From assembly GCA_910578835.1 (NCBI GenBank), contig CAJTSK010000004.1:1-64000 (forward strand): a stretch of DNA of 64,000 bases, read 5' to 3'. Below are positions 16,069 through 24,858 of the stretch, piece after piece. How positions within the stretch are numbered: position 1 is the stretch's first letter; each line of letters begins with the position of its first letter. Source of the stretch: an uncultured Muribaculum sp. (GTDB taxonomy: Bacteria; Bacteroidota; Bacteroidia; Bacteroidales; Muribaculaceae). A model generated the notes under the pieces. The model was not told the origin of the DNA and did no database searches. It was given only the letters and a program-made list of their open reading frames with translations. The position numbers and the translations under genes were made by a program.

Positions 16069-16102
16069 TTCAGAATCACTTCTGAAAATATTTGCAAATC
16101 TA
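16069..16102 (-). promoter_or_regulatory. Promoter with overlapping operator-like palindrome
   Basis: On the minus strand TAGATTTG (16095-16102) matches the -7 consensus; no good -33 box was found. Immediately downstream is the inverted repeat TTCAGAA-4nt-TTCTGAA (16069-16086), placed where a bound protein would block initiation of the 61-aa gene. The rest of 16103-16234 shows no gene or clear signal. Confidence 0.45.
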
Positions 16103-16234
16103 CAAAAAAAGTAACACCAAACCTCAACTATTAATAAATTTTTCGTTTATTTCTGTTTACAGCATGAATGCATTAGCATATAATCTATCACAATTTAAAA
16201 CACATTAACAAAGATGTGCAACCGCCACACCCAT

Positions 16235-16507
16235 TTAAGGATTGTAACGGCTTTTATCGTAAAATTGCATTATGGCAAACGCCTGCTTCAATGCCTCGCC
16301 TGCAGGCGATGTCGAATCAAGTTCGGCTGCCCGGGCATAATCATTGATAGCGGCACGCCTCTGCTCGGTGCGCCAGAAAAGCTTACCGCGCTCATAGTAT
16401 AATGAAGCGTCGTCAGGCGACGACGTGATAAGCCCGGTGATTTCAACAATTGCCTTCTCTATTTCGTTTTTATCTATAAGACGTGTTATCTCGATAGGTA
16501 ATGTCAT
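16235..16507 (-). CDS. Small tetratricopeptide-repeat protein
   Basis: A 90-aa cytoplasmic protein with about two TPR units: EIEKAIVEITGLITSSPDDA, then SLYYERGKLFWRTEQRRAAINDYARAAELDSTS. These helical pairs mediate protein contacts; the partner is unknown. Its start is 38 bp from the divergent phosphatase gene, and a -7 box (TAAATTTG on the minus strand, 16532-16539) lies in the shared region. Confidence 0.75.
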   Translation of the reverse strand: MTLPIEITRLIDKNEIEKAIVEITGLITSSPDDASLYYERGKLFWRTEQRRAAINDYARAAELDSTSPAGEALKQAFAIMQFYDKSRYNP

Positions 16508-16517
16508 ATTTTTTTCT

Positions 16518-16539
16518 TATTTTTGAAGCTACAAATTTA
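16518..16539. promoter_or_regulatory. Overlapping divergent -7 elements
   Basis: TATTTTTG on the plus strand (16518-16525) and TAAATTTG on the minus strand (16532-16539) serve the phosphatase and TPR genes. Both -33 boxes would fall inside the opposite gene and are poor matches. Confidence 0.4.
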
Positions 16540-16545
16540 TAAACA

Positions 16546-17805
16546 ATGAAAAGGATAACCGCAATTCTTTCAATAATAATTTCCGCCAATGCTCTTTTTG
16601 GCGCGATTCCAGGCTCTGTGTTGTACAATTCGACCCAATGTGAAGGCAGCGCGATGCCCTATCCCATCCCTCAAGAATCAGTGAGTTATCCCGACTCCCT
16701 CACCCCTGTCATGATTAACCACGTAGGGCGTCACGGAGCACGCTATCCGGCTTCGGCTGCACGACCGCTCGCCATAAAGCGTGCGCTCCAACATGCCGAC
16801 TCGCTCGGCACAATAACCCCGCTCGGAAAAGAGCTGTTGACCGTGACTGAAAACGTAATTGAGCGCAGTAATGGCAAATGGGGTGCGCTCGACTCCCTCG
16901 GCATAGCCGAACAACGTGGCATAGCGTCAAGAATGTTTGCCAACTATCCCAACCTGTTTGCCAACGGAAAAGTCACGGCTCTCTCATCTTATGCCCCACG
17001 CTGCATCATGAGTATGTACTCATTCACCCATCAGCTGGCGCGCATGAACAACCGTCTTGAAATATTCACCTCTTCGGGTCGGCAAAACTCTCCGCTTATG
17101 CGACCCTTTGACCTTGACCAGGACTATATCGATTATCGCGAAGACAAGCCATATGATGACGCGCTCAAAGCATATATTGCCGAAACTGCACCGACAGCCC
17201 CGATTAAACGCGTGCTCGGCGACGACTACCCGCTTAATGAAGAGCAGATGCGCGACCTCGCCATAACTGAATACGGACTTCTTGCCGGACTGAGTGCCAT
17301 GGGATATAATGTCGACGTGATGCGTTTTTTGACCATAGAGGAGTATAACAGTCTATGGTCATGCAACAACCTGAAACAATATCTGGAGCGCACCGCCAAC
17401 ACGATTTCTACCGTTCCCGCCGACATCACCGCCGACTTGCTGATGAATCTCATCACCACCACCGATGAAGTCGCCGAACGTCGAAGTGACATGCGTGTAC
17501 AACTGCGCTTCGGTCATGCTGAGACACTCATGCCGTTACTATCGCTCATGCATCTTGACGGATGCTATTACATGACCAACTATTTTGATACCGTGTCATC
17601 TCACTGGCATAACTTTTATGTCGTACCCATGGCGTCTAATCTCCAGTTGATACTCTTCCGCGCCAAAAGCGGAAAACTATATCTGAGAGTCGACCTTAAT
17701 GAAGTACCTGTGCCGTTGATTCCGGGCAACGACTCCATTTACCTGCCGTGGCAAAGCGCCCGACAGTATCTCAAACGCTGCTTGCCGCTCCATATGCAGA
17801 TTTGA
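16546..17805 (+). CDS. Histidine-acid phosphatase, MINPP/phytase-like
   Basis: Exported histidine-phosphatase superfamily branch 2 enzyme of 419 aa, likely hydrolysing inositol phosphates or other phosphomonoesters in the periplasm. Signal peptide ends near residue 20. The catalytic motif NHVGRHGARYPAS puts the nucleophilic His at about residue 63; the proton-donor motif HAE is at about 324-326 (FGHAETLMPL), as in the MINPP subgroup rather than the HD of classical phytases. It stands alone, with a MITE 23 bp after its stop. Confidence 0.88.
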   Translation: MKRITAILSIIISANALFGAIPGSVLYNSTQCEGSAMPYPIPQESVSYPDSLTPVMINHVGRHGARYPASAARPLAIKRALQHADSLGTITPLGKELLTVTENVIERSNGKWGALDSLGIAEQRGIASRMFANYPNLFANGKVTALSSYAPRCIMSMYSFTHQLARMNNRLEIFTSSGRQNSPLMRPFDLDQDYIDYREDKPYDDALKAYIAETAPTAPIKRVLGDDYPLNEEQMRDLAITEYGLLAGLSAMGYNVDVMRFLTIEEYNSLWSCNNLKQYLERTANTISTVPADITADLLMNLITTTDEVAERRSDMRVQLRFGHAETLMPLLSLMHLDGCYYMTNYFDTVSSHWHNFYVVPMASNLQLILFRAKSGKLYLRVDLNEVPVPLIPGNDSIYLPWQSARQYLKRCLPLHMQI

Positions 17806-17825
17806 AGCGCATTGCGTTAATATAA

Positions 17826-18179
17826 TAAGAGCTTGTTTAATAATAAATGTTGCTGTCAGGGTCGTATAGCTTGAGGCGATTTTCAACATGTGACGAAGGA
17901 GTGTACTTTATGTACACGACTGAGGAACAGGCTGAAAAGCGACCAAGATATACGAGACTAAAGGTAACTTTATAATCACTCAACCTCTTGATGACCTTTG
18001 AAACAAATGTAAAAATATGTCAACGATATGAAACAAATTACCTCCCGTCGGTCATTCGCCGGCATCTTTCCGCCTGCTCTTCGGTCGTTATGGAATCCCA
18101 TAACTCCCTCATCACAAACAAAAATCTGCTCGACGAATGACCGCCCTGACAGTAACATTTATTATTAAACAAGCTCTAA
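17826..18179. mobile_element. MITE-like element, copy B (348 bp plus 3-bp TAA duplications)
   Basis: The element runs 17829-18176, flanked by TAA at 17826-17828 and 18177-18179. It is in inverted orientation to copy A and differs from it at two positions by eye (one in a terminal repeat, one subterminal). Same length, terminal repeats and twin-hairpin architecture; no transposase ORF. Near identity points to recent movement or ongoing homogenisation. It lies between the phosphatase gene and the rubrerythrin terminator. Confidence 0.85.
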
Positions 18180-18216
18180 AAAAGGAGTCCGGATCACTGA
18201 CAACAGCAATCCGGAC
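18180..18216 (-). terminator. Rho-independent terminator of rubrerythrin
   Basis: Eight-bp stem GTCCGGAT (18187-18194) / ATCCGGAC (18209-18216). On the minus strand it is followed by TCCTTTTTTA. It abuts the MITE B target duplication. Confidence 0.75.
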
Positions 18217-18245
18217 CGAATCATATATATTCCAACAAAACAGAT

Positions 18246-18827
18246 TTAATAATTATTCTTCTTACGCTCGAAGTAGCCCTGCTCCTTGCCACATACGGGA
18301 CACTTGCCGGGAGCCGACTTGCCACGGTGGATATAGCCGCAATAACGACACTGCCACTCTTCTTCCTCTTCATCCTTAAACATGGTGTCACTTTGCAAGC
18401 GCTCCAAAAGCTTAAGATAGCGAGCCTCATGTCCCTGCTCTACAGCGGCGACAAGTTTGAAATGTGAGGCGATACGGGGGAAGCCTTCTTCTTGTGCTAC
18501 ACGTGCAAACTCAAGATAAAGGTCAGCCCATTCTTCATGTTCACCAGCAGCTGCCTCCTGAAGATTACGCATGGTATCTCCTATCGGACCGGCAGGATAA
18601 GACGCTGTGATTTCAAGCATACCCTCATCAAGGTAGCTGAAAAAACTCTTGGCATGTACATATTCCTGTTCAGCTGTTTCAAGGAAGATGGCAGCAATCT
18701 GTTCGTAACCCTCATTCTTTGCAACTTCAGCAAATATTGTATAACGACCGCGAGCCTGCGATTCACCCGCAAATGATTTCAGAAGATTCTTTTCTGTCTG
18801 AGTTCCCTTTATGCTTTTTTCATCCAT
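18246..18827 (-). CDS. rbr: Rubrerythrin
   Basis: Non-haem diiron peroxidase that reduces H2O2 in anaerobes. The N-terminal ferritin-like four-helix domain carries the iron ligands (FAGESQARGRY, TAEQEYVHAK, AAAGEHEEW, AAVEQGHEARY). The C-terminal rubredoxin domain has the Fe(Cys)4 site in CRYCGYIHRG and CPVCGKEQGYF. At 193 aa it has the classical two-domain architecture. It is monocistronic with a terminator; it fits, with tpx, an anaerobe's peroxide defence. Confidence 0.97.
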   Translation of the reverse strand: MDEKSIKGTQTEKNLLKSFAGESQARGRYTIFAEVAKNEGYEQIAAIFLETAEQEYVHAKSFFSYLDEGMLEITASYPAGPIGDTMRNLQEAAAGEHEEWADLYLEFARVAQEEGFPRIASHFKLVAAVEQGHEARYLKLLERLQSDTMFKDEEEEEWQCRYCGYIHRGKSAPGKCPVCGKEQGYFERKKNNY

Positions 18828-18929
18828 AAGTTAATGTTTAATGTAATTATACACTTTTAACGCAATAAGGGGTTGAAAGGTTCAAAGATGGCACAAAATG
18901 AAAAATATTTAAACTTTTCTGCTCGAAAA

Positions 18930-18960
18930 TTTGTATTATCAACAAAACTACGTATATTTG
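18930..18960 (+). promoter_or_regulatory. Promoter of the trp operon
   Basis: TTTG (18930-18933), 19-bp spacer and TATATTTG (18953-18960), a perfect Bacteroidota consensus. The start site falls about 20 nt before the leader peptide ATG. The stretch 18828-18929 upstream holds no recognised feature. Confidence 0.8.
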
Positions 18961-18985
18961 CAACGAAAAGAAAGTTACAAAATAA

Positions 18986-19063
18986 ATGAATATCTCAATT
19001 ATCCATATTTCTATTTGGTGGCACATCGGTAACAACTATCGATGGCAATCATATTTTGGATAA
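18986..19063 (+). CDS. trpL: trp operon leader peptide
   Basis: A 25-codon ORF with tandem Trp codons at 11-12 (ISIWWHIG) and a third Trp at codon 20. It lies between the trp promoter and an intrinsic terminator 38 nt beyond its stop. Three Trp codons in 25, two adjacent, is the hallmark of ribosome-mediated attenuation: stalling at Trp codons senses charged tRNA-Trp. The peptide itself needs no other function. It is too short for standard gene calling. Confidence 0.8.
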   Translation: MNISIIHISIWWHIGNNYRWQSYFG

Positions 19064-19140
19064 TATGAACTAAGAAAATTCTATCTTACTAATTATTATT
19101 TAGTGCCATCGAAATATAATTTCGGTGGCACTATCTTTTT
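19039..19140 (+). promoter_or_regulatory. trp attenuator: antiterminator and terminator
   Basis: Terminator: 14-bp stem 19102-19115 with 19119-19132 (one G-T pair), 3-nt loop, then ATCTTTTT. Antiterminator: TCGATGGCA at 19039-19047, covering Trp codon 20 of the leader, is perfectly complementary to TGCCATCGA at 19104-19112, the left arm of the terminator. A ribosome stalled at codons 11-12 would leave 19039-19047 free to pair and keep transcription going; one reaching the stop would cover it and allow termination. A second partial match to the same arm lies at 19017-19024 over the tandem Trp codons. Confidence 0.78.
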
Positions 19141-19158
19141 ATTACATTTACCTATCTC

Positions 19159-20373
19159 ATGACACAGACATTCCGTCGCGTCCTTCCGGTTGATGATGCC
19201 GGCTATTACGGCAAATTTGGAGGCGCATACATACCCGAAATTCTCAATCGCAGTGTCGAACAGCTGAGAGATGCCTTTTACAGATATGCCTCCGACAGCG
19301 ACTTCAACCTTCAGTACCGCCAATTGTTGCGCGACTATGTAGGTCGTCCCTCACCACTCTATCGGGCAACACGACTGAGCGAAACCTACGGCACTAACAT
19401 TTATCTGAAACGCGAGGACCTGAATCATACAGGAGCCCACAAAATCAACAATGCCATAGGCTCCGTGCTGTTGGCTAAGCGCATGGGCAAGACCCGTATC
19501 ATCGCCGAGACAGGCGCCGGACAACACGGCGTTGCGACAGCCACAGTATGTGCGTTGATGAATCTTGAATGCACCGTATATATGGGAGCCACAGATATCG
19601 CCCGCCAACAGCCCAATGTGCAGCGCATGGAGATGCTCGGGGCAAAAGTAGTAGCCGTCCACTCAGGCAACAAGACACTCAAAGATGCCACTAACGAGGC
19701 GATACGCGACTGGTGCTGTCATCCCGACAGTTTCTATGTAATCGGCAGCACGGTCGGGCCGCATCCCTATCCGGAGATGGTGGCATACTTCCAGTCAGTA
19801 ATCAGCGAGGAAATCAAAAAGCAGCTCATAGTGATGGAAGGGAGGGAAAATCCCGATTACGTGATTGCCTGCATAGGAGGCGGAAGCAACGCGGCAGGAG
19901 CATTTTACCATTTTATCGACAATAAGGATGTCAGGCTCATTGCGGCAGAGGCTGCTGGGAAAGGCGCCGACACCGACATGACCGCAGCTACAATGTGTGC
20001 TGGAAAGGAGGGCATAATCCACGGAGCGCGTACAATGGTGATGCAGACACCCGACGGACAGATTATCGAGCCATATTCAATTTCGGCGGGACTCGATTAT
20101 CCGGGCATCGGTCCGCTTCACGCCTATCTCGCCACATCCGGCAGAAGCGAGGTGATACCGGTCACCGACGATGAAGCTCTCAATGCCGCTTTCAATCTTA
20201 CCCACACCGAAGGTATAATCCCCGCGCTTGAATCGGCTCATGCCCTCGGGGTGCTCGATAAGAAAAAGTTTGCGCCCGACGACATCGTGGTTGTCAACCT
20301 CTCGGGCAGAGGCGACAAGGACATGCACACCTACATGTCGTGTATCAACAACGGTTTTTCCACCACAAATTAA
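19159..20373 (+). CDS. trpB: Tryptophan synthase beta chain
   Basis: PLP enzyme condensing indole with serine to tryptophan, partner of TrpA. The PLP lysine is in NHTGAHKINNAIG, the phosphate loop in GGGSNAAG, and AGLDYPGIGPLHAYL is diagnostic of TrpB type 1. Full length at 404 aa. It is the first structural gene behind the attenuator; B-first order is normal for Bacteroidota. trpE starts 7 bp after the stop. Confidence 0.98.
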   Translation: MTQTFRRVLPVDDAGYYGKFGGAYIPEILNRSVEQLRDAFYRYASDSDFNLQYRQLLRDYVGRPSPLYRATRLSETYGTNIYLKREDLNHTGAHKINNAIGSVLLAKRMGKTRIIAETGAGQHGVATATVCALMNLECTVYMGATDIARQQPNVQRMEMLGAKVVAVHSGNKTLKDATNEAIRDWCCHPDSFYVIGSTVGPHPYPEMVAYFQSVISEEIKKQLIVMEGRENPDYVIACIGGGSNAAGAFYHFIDNKDVRLIAAEAAGKGADTDMTAATMCAGKEGIIHGARTMVMQTPDGQIIEPYSISAGLDYPGIGPLHAYLATSGRSEVIPVTDDEALNAAFNLTHTEGIIPALESAHALGVLDKKKFAPDDIVVVNLSGRGDKDMHTYMSCINNGFSTTN

Positions 20374-20380
20374 TCACATC

Positions 20381-21787
20381 ATGACACAAAATCTCGAAAT
20401 AATATCGCGTATAGTCGCTGCCGACCTCGAAACCCCTGTAGGTCTATATCTCAAGATACGCGACCTGTATCCGGAGTCGGCTCTTCTTGAAAGTTCCGAC
20501 TACCACACTTCCCAAAATTCAGTAAGCTATATCGGCGTGCATCCCATAGCATCATTTACCGTAAACGCAGACATTACTGTCGCTAAATATCCGGGTGGCA
20601 ACACTGTAACCTTGCCGGTAACCTGCAAGAGCCAGGTTATGCAACGCCTGAAAGAGTATATCGGGTCGTTCAATCTTACCGGCGAACCGCTCAATGATGC
20701 CAACGGCTTTTTCGGCTACACCGCCTACGACTGCGTACGCTACTTTGACAAGGTTGACATCACCAAGCCCGACAAGGAACTCCACACAATCCCCGACATG
20801 AAGTACGTGTTGTACAAATTTGTAATTTGCGTCAATCATTTCAAAAATCAGATGGCAGTCTACGAGCATCTGATACCGGGAGAAGCGTCGTGTATCGACG
20901 AGCTGTTGAGCATAATCCGTAATAACAATGTGGCGCAATACCCGTTTCAAACCGTCGGGGATGCAACCTCGTCAATCACCGACGACCAATATATTGCCAT
21001 GGTGAAAAAGGGAATCAGCCATGCCATGCGCGGCGACGTGTTCCAGATAGTGCTTTCACGCAGGTTTCGACAAGCGTTTAAAGGCGATGAGTTTAATGTG
21101 TACAGGGCTTTGCGATGCGTCAATCCGTCGCCTTACCTGTTTTACTTCGACTTTGGCGATTTCAGGATATTCGGCTCATCACCGGAGACTCACTTGCGAG
21201 TAGAGGGAAACCATGCCTACATCGACCCGATAGCCGGAACATTCCGCCGCACAGGAGATGACCGGCATGACCGCGAGCTTGCACAGGCTCTTCTTGCCGA
21301 CACCAAGGAAAATGCCGAGCATATAATGCTCGTGGATCTCGCGCGAAATGACCTCTCGCGCAGTGGCGGAGAAGTTGGCATCGAATTTCTGAAACAGATA
21401 CAATATTACTCTCATGTAATACATATGGTATCGCGCGTAAGCGCCACTTTGCCTGAAGATGCCGACGTGTACAGCCTCTATGCGGCAACATTTCCCGCCG
21501 GCACTTTAAGCGGAGCGCCAAAGGTAAGGGCGATGCAGCTCATTGATGAAATCGAGCCTCACAACCGTCTCATCTACGGAGGGTGCATCGGTTTTATCGG
21601 ATTTAACGGCAATATCAACCATGCGATAACCATACGCAGCTTCCTAAGCCACGGCGGCAATCTCTACTCACAGGCGGGCGCGGGCATCGTGGCACACTCT
21701 GTACCGGAAAATGAATTGCAGGAAACCAATAACAAACTCGGCGCTCTTGTAAACGCGGTGAAATATGCCGAAACTTTCGGACACTAA
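20381..21787 (+). CDS. trpE: Anthranilate synthase component I
   Basis: Converts chorismate to anthranilate with TrpG as glutaminase. LLESSDYH near residue 35 is the tryptophan feedback-inhibition motif, and the chorismate-binding domain shows DVFQIVLSRRF, FGSSPETHLRV, PIAGTFRRT, DLARNDLSR and GTLSGAPKVRAMQLI. The ATG at 20381 gives 468 aa; a longer open frame into trpB is not used. Both transcriptional attenuation and feedback inhibition are therefore expected. Confidence 0.97.
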   Translation: MTQNLEIISRIVAADLETPVGLYLKIRDLYPESALLESSDYHTSQNSVSYIGVHPIASFTVNADITVAKYPGGNTVTLPVTCKSQVMQRLKEYIGSFNLTGEPLNDANGFFGYTAYDCVRYFDKVDITKPDKELHTIPDMKYVLYKFVICVNHFKNQMAVYEHLIPGEASCIDELLSIIRNNNVAQYPFQTVGDATSSITDDQYIAMVKKGISHAMRGDVFQIVLSRRFRQAFKGDEFNVYRALRCVNPSPYLFYFDFGDFRIFGSSPETHLRVEGNHAYIDPIAGTFRRTGDDRHDRELAQALLADTKENAEHIMLVDLARNDLSRSGGEVGIEFLKQIQYYSHVIHMVSRVSATLPEDADVYSLYAATFPAGTLSGAPKVRAMQLIDEIEPHNRLIYGGCIGFIGFNGNINHAITIRSFLSHGGNLYSQAGAGIVAHSVPENELQETNNKLGALVNAVKYAETFGH

Positions 21788-21803
21788 AAAAACTGACTAC
21801 ACT

Positions 21804-22367
21804 ATGAAACTCCTGATATTTGACAACTACGACTCTTTCACTTACAATATAGTCCATGCGGTACGCCAACTCGGATTCACCCCCGACATATTCCGCAACG
21901 ATGAAATAACACTTGACCAAGTGAAGACCTACGACAAAATCATAATATCCCCCGGTCCCGGCGTACCCTCGGAAGCGGGCATACTCCCCCAATTGCTGAA
22001 ACACTATGTTGAGAGCAAATCAATACTCGGGATATGTCTCGGCGAACAGGCAATAGGCGAATGTTTCGGTGCCAGGCTGCGAAATCTCGCCTCCGTGTAC
22101 CACGGCATACAGTCAACCATTACAATCTCTGCCGATGATTACATATTTGACGGCTTGTCACGACGCATCGATGTGGGAAGATACCATTCCTGGGTGGTCG
22201 ACAAGGCGTCACTACCCGACTGCCTTGAAGTGACGGCAATGAGCGACGACGGGGAAATCATGGCTCTGCGTCACAAGGACTTAGATGTAAGAGGGGTGCA
22301 GTTTCATCCTGAATCAATCCTTACCCCCGATGGATTGACAATATTGTCTAACTGGTTAAAACATTGA
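21804..22367 (+). CDS. trpG: Anthranilate synthase component II (glutamine amidotransferase)
   Basis: Class I glutaminase supplying ammonia to TrpE. It starts MKLLIFDNYDSFTYNIVHAV, with IISPGPGVPSEAG, nucleophile Cys in ILGICLGEQAIGE and the His-Glu dyad in VQFHPES. The residue after the catalytic LG is Glu where most homologues have His (LGHQ), a mild variation. The ATG at 21804 is chosen by family alignment; 187 aa. Confidence 0.96.
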   Translation: MKLLIFDNYDSFTYNIVHAVRQLGFTPDIFRNDEITLDQVKTYDKIIISPGPGVPSEAGILPQLLKHYVESKSILGICLGEQAIGECFGARLRNLASVYHGIQSTITISADDYIFDGLSRRIDVGRYHSWVVDKASLPDCLEVTAMSDDGEIMALRHKDLDVRGVQFHPESILTPDGLTILSNWLKH

Positions 22368-22369
22368 TA

Positions 22370-23365
22370 ATGAAACATATCCTACAAAAGATGTTTGAGC
22401 ATAAAAGTCTGTCGCGTGAAGAATCACGTGAGATTTTGCTCAATATCGCCGATGCAAAATACAACGACTCCCAGTTGTCGGCTTTCATGACGGTCTACCT
22501 TATGAGAAGCATAACCCTCGACGAGCTTAGCGGATTTCGCGACGCACTCCTTGAACGACGCCATCCGGTAAATCTCGGCAACGTGAAAGCAATCGACATT
22601 GTAGGGACAGGCGGCGACGGAAAAAACACATTCAACATATCAACTGCATCATGCTTTGTTGTAGCCGGTGCCGGTGAAAAAGTGGTGAAACATGGCAATT
22701 ACGGTGCAAGCTCTATTTCCGGAGCCTCCAATGTCCTCGAACAACATGGCGTGAAATTCACCGCCGACAGCGACCGTCTACGCAGGTCACTCGACGGGAG
22801 TGGCGTGGCTTATCTTCACGCCCCATTCTTCAGCCCGGCGTTAAAGAGTGTCGCAGCAGCGAGAAAGTCGCTTGGTGTACGCACATTTTTCAATATGCTC
22901 GGTCCACTTGTCAATCCTACCCTTCCTAAATACCGCCTCCTCGGGGTGTACAATCTCAAACTTATGAGGCTCTATAGATATATAGCCCAGGAAGAGGAAG
23001 TACAATGCACGGTGGTACACTCGCTCGACGGATATGACGAGGTATCGCTCACTTCACCATTCAAGGTGTCGCGCCAAGGCTCTGAGCAGCTTTACACGCC
23101 TGAGTCACTTGGATTTTCCTCAGCTCGTCAGGAAGAACTTTCGGGCGGCGACACACCTGCCGATGCAGCCGCAATATTTGACAATGTGCTTAATGGCAAC
23201 GGCACAAGGGCGCAACATGACTGTGTGGTCGCCAACGCGGCGTTTGCCCTCACCACCCTCGACCCTGCACTTTCAATCACGGATGCAATCGCGCGTGCCG
23301 ATGAATCGATAAGAAGTGGAAATGCCATGAAATGTTTCAGGCAATTTGTAGAACTCAACAGCTAA
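22370..23365 (+). CDS. trpD: Anthranilate phosphoribosyltransferase
   Basis: Transfers phosphoribose from PRPP to anthranilate. The PRPP site IVGTGGDGKNTFNISTAS, the KHGNYGASSISGASNVLE segment and the glycine-rich FNMLGPLVNP are present. The ATG at 22370 is preferred over a TTG two codons upstream that overlaps the trpG stop. 331 aa, full length. Confidence 0.97.
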   Translation: MKHILQKMFEHKSLSREESREILLNIADAKYNDSQLSAFMTVYLMRSITLDELSGFRDALLERRHPVNLGNVKAIDIVGTGGDGKNTFNISTASCFVVAGAGEKVVKHGNYGASSISGASNVLEQHGVKFTADSDRLRRSLDGSGVAYLHAPFFSPALKSVAAARKSLGVRTFFNMLGPLVNPTLPKYRLLGVYNLKLMRLYRYIAQEEEVQCTVVHSLDGYDEVSLTSPFKVSRQGSEQLYTPESLGFSSARQEELSGGDTPADAAAIFDNVLNGNGTRAQHDCVVANAAFALTTLDPALSITDAIARADESIRSGNAMKCFRQFVELNS

Positions 23366-23375
23366 TCACAGGATA

Positions 23376-24158
23376 ATGAACAATATACTACAACAAATCG
23401 TCGATAACAAGCGTCGCGAAATAGAGGCGCTGAATGCCCGTGGAGGCGACATTTTCACCGAACTCAACCCTCGTTTGTTTCTGAACAGCCGTCCTTCCAT
23501 GAGCCGCGCAATAAAGGAAAGCGCCACAGGCATAATCGCCGAGTTTAAGCGCCGCTCGCCGTCAAAAGGCGAGATACACCCCCTCGCTCTTGTAAACGAC
23601 ATCGTACCGGAGTACGCGTCGGCAGGAGCGGCAGCTTGCTCCGTGCTTACCGACACTGTGTATTTCGGCGGCTCATTAAGCGACCTTGCCCTTGCAAGCG
23701 GAGCAACCCGGCTCCCGCTGCTCCGCAAAGACTTTGTGATTGACCAACGCCAAATATATGAAGCAAAGATATTTGGTGCGTCGGCAGTACTTCTCATTGC
23801 GGCAATACTCTCATTTGACGAGATTGTACGGTTTACGTCGCTTGCCCATCGCCTCGGTCTTGAAGTGCTGCTTGAGCTACATTCAGTCGACGAGCTTGAC
23901 CGTTTTTCTCCCGAAGTGGATATGGTCGGAGTCAACAACCGCGACCTCACATCATTTCACACTGACACGGCGACCTCACTCGACATGGTATCGCTACTCC
24001 CTTCCGACATTGTAAAAATTGCTGAAAGCGGCATATCTTCACCCGAAGAGATACGCCGGCTGCGTGATGCCGGCTATGATGGCTTTCTTATCGGCGAGCG
24101 TTTCATGAGCCACCGGTCGCCCGGTGAGGCATTAAAACAGTTTATCAATGAAATCTGA
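23376..24158 (+). CDS. trpC: Indole-3-glycerol phosphate synthase
   Basis: TIM-barrel enzyme closing the indole ring. The N-terminal ILQQIVDNKRREIE helix, the catalytic lysine in IIAEFKRRSPSKGEI, LRKDFVID, EVLLELHS, VGVNNRDL and AESGISSPEEI are all present. 260 aa, monofunctional, followed by a separate trpF with an 11-bp overlap. Confidence 0.97.
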   Translation: MNNILQQIVDNKRREIEALNARGGDIFTELNPRLFLNSRPSMSRAIKESATGIIAEFKRRSPSKGEIHPLALVNDIVPEYASAGAAACSVLTDTVYFGGSLSDLALASGATRLPLLRKDFVIDQRQIYEAKIFGASAVLLIAAILSFDEIVRFTSLAHRLGLEVLLELHSVDELDRFSPEVDMVGVNNRDLTSFHTDTATSLDMVSLLPSDIVKIAESGISSPEEIRRLRDAGYDGFLIGERFMSHRSPGEALKQFINEI

Positions 24159-24858
24159 GGCAAAATCCACCAAACCTCTCCATGCCGACATGATGATAAA
24201 AATATGCGGTATGCGGGACGAGAAAAACATAAGTGACGTTGCTGCGCTCACTCCTATGCTCATGGGGTTCATTTTCCACGAATTATCGCCGCGCGACGCC
24301 TCAAGTCTTAATCCGGAATCGGTGCAGTCATTGCCCCCGTATGTGCATCCTGTCGGCGTATTTGTAGACAAGACCGATGAGACCATAACAACTACATGCA
24401 ACCGCTATGGCATACACATAGTGCAGTTACACGGCTCGGAATCTCCGGCACAGTGCAGCAGACTGAAAGAAAAGGGATTCACCATATTCAAGGCAATAGG
24501 AATTGAAAATAAAGCTGACCTGCACAATCTTGCCGCCTACGCCGGCTGCGTGGATATGTTTCTCTTCGACACCAAAAGTCCCTCCCACGGCGGCACAGGC
24601 AAAAAATTTGACTGGCAGCTGCTTGACAGCTACCAACTTGACACACCCTATCTTCTCAGCGGAGGAATTGATGCCGGTGACATCGAAGCTATAATAAGAG
24701 CCATGCGCCCCGGAATGGCGGGTATCGATATCAACAGCCGATTTGAAACCTCTCCAGGCATAAAGGACATCTCCAAACTTGTAAATTTCATTTTATCACT
24801 ACGAAAATTCAACGAACATGAACCGGATACAACACCTTTTTGGGAGAAAAAAATCTGA
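24148..24858 (+). CDS. trpF: Phosphoribosylanthranilate isomerase
   Basis: Amadori rearrangement of phosphoribosylanthranilate. The TIM-barrel begins at IKICGMRD (catalytic Cys), with VGVFVDKT, VQLHGSE, FLFDTKSPSHGGTGKKFDW and LSGGIDAGDI. The first 15 residues before this are atypical; ATGs at 24190 and 24193 are alternative starts. The 3' end overlaps trpA by 41 bp, an unusually long overlap that adds a non-conserved tail (NEHEPDTTPFWEKKI). Confidence 0.95.
   Translation: MKSEAKSTKPLHADMMIKICGMRDEKNISDVAALTPMLMGFIFHELSPRDASSLNPESVQSLPPYVHPVGVFVDKTDETITTTCNRYGIHIVQLHGSESPAQCSRLKEKGFTIFKAIGIENKADLHNLAAYAGCVDMFLFDTKSPSHGGTGKKFDWQLLDSYQLDTPYLLSGGIDAGDIEAIIRAMRPGMAGIDINSRFETSPGIKDISKLVNFILSLRKFNEHEPDTTPFWEKKI

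Noticed and set aside
20228..20380. Upstream extension of trpE into trpB
   Set aside because: The extension is out of frame with trpB, non-homologous, and a normal ATG at 20381 starts the conserved protein.
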